Origin: Lysinibacillus sp. B2A1
GTDB lineage: Bacteria > Bacillota > Bacilli > Bacillales_A > Planococcaceae
Direction of reading: 5' to 3'
Assembly: GCA_002973635.1 (NCBI GenBank)
Contig: CP027224.1
Coordinates: 4,474,501-4,538,500 of the forward strand
Length of the DNA stretch: 64,000 bases
Below, in pieces: positions 63,841 through 64,000 of this stretch. The first letter of the stretch is position 1, and each line of letters opens with the position of its first letter. The translations under genes and the position numbers were made by a program. The notes below the pieces were generated by a model that searched no databases, was not told where the DNA came from, and saw only the letters and a program-made list of their open reading frames with translations.

Positions 63841-64000
63841 TACTTTCACCCCCTTTCATTGGAAGGAAGGACCCTTTCACACCATTTTGTATCTAGCAGG
63901 ATTTCGGGACTCGCGAGACCCGCAGGTCGACTTTATCTGTCAGAAGAACCTACTTTATTTAAATTGCGTTAAAAAAAAACACAATTCATTAGCATCCTTA
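63841..64000. other. non-coding region upstream of the terminase genes, with candidate cos
   Basis: No frame was recognised. It holds the GC-rich palindrome at 63905-63922, then CGCAGGTCGACTTTATCTG and an AT-rich tail to the window edge. This is the typical place of cos in GpA-type phages. Confidence 0.55.
63905..63922. promoter_or_regulatory. candidate cosN site
   Basis: CGGGACTCG and CGAGACCCG form an 18-bp palindrome with one symmetric mismatch, centred on CTCGCGAG. It is much richer in G and C than the surrounding DNA. In lambda and P2 the staggered packaging cut lies in such a GC-rich, two-fold symmetric site just before the small terminase gene. Confidence 0.5.

Larger units (their letters stand above)
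37455..64000 (-). mobile_element. late half of a prophage (contractile tail, lambda-type head), partial
   Basis: About 26 kb of contiguous, mostly overlapping minus-strand genes for packaging, head, tail, lysis and recombination, bounded on the left by a tyrosine recombinase. The right part, with early genes and the other end, lies outside the window. Structural frames look intact, so the element may be functional. Confidence 0.93.

Overview
The window looks like chromosomal DNA of a low-GC, spore-forming Gram-positive bacterium, most likely Lysinibacillus or a close Bacillaceae/Planococcaceae relative. The grounds are the AT-rich composition, strong AGGAGG-type ribosome binding sites, a CotF-type spore coat gene, a complete dltXABCD operon, the Firmicute order cggR-gap-pgk-tpiA-gpmI-eno, and a SorC-type CggR with an operator-like repeat. 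The genus is an inference from gene content; no database was searched.

Layout: 0-6.7 kb holds the end of a DUF5050-like gene, a secreted alkaline phosphatase and dltXABCD, where dltX is a 45-codon gene. From 6.8 to 15.8 kb is a decayed accessory zone. It contains a truncated MerR regulator with its own 19-bp-spacer promoter, a soluble chemotaxis-type sensor, a 42-bp tandem repeat array open on both strands, an intact IS1182-type insertion sequence, an IS1595-type relic, VOC and SDR enzymes, an orphan hypothetical gene, and a small degenerate island between eno and a copy of the eno 3' end. From 15.8 to 23.4 kb is the glycolytic operon (minus strand) with a recognisable CggR promoter and operator and an internal stabiliser-like hairpin. 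From 23.5 to 37 kb are housekeeping and accessory genes: a 40-residue conserved-looking small protein, a glutaredoxin-like protein, a DMT exporter divergent from a frameshifted MocR regulator, a secreted S9 peptidase, a DMT exporter plus an archaeal/eukaryotic-like HisRS paralog, lemA with a TPM-domain partner, cotF-like, and a polar amino-acid ABC transporter.

From 37.4 kb to the right edge everything lies on the minus strand and forms the late half of a prophage. Read in the direction of transcription (right to left) it runs: a candidate cos site, lambda-type head genes (small and large terminase, DUF6148/gpW-like, portal, ClpP-like protease, decoration protein, capsid), connector genes, P2-type contractile tail (sheath, tube, chaperone with a -1 frameshift, tape measure, gpX, gpD, gpV, PAAR, gpU-SH3, gp25, gpJ, gpI, fibre), two uncharacterised cargo-like genes, lysis genes (coiled-coil membrane protein, holin, amidase-SPOR), a WYL-type small protein with a partner, and a tyrosine recombinase. 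The early and regulatory genes and the second attachment site would lie beyond the right edge.

The observations most worth checking are: the HisRS paralog and exporter pair; the eno 3'-end duplication that marks an old integration event; the U-UUU-UUC programmed frameshift in the tail chaperone; the GC-rich palindrome upstream of the terminase as cosN; the two cargo-like phage genes, each followed by a copy of the same terminator-like module; and the 42-bp array. Coding starts were moved to internal codons where a clear Shine-Dalgarno sequence decided the matter.
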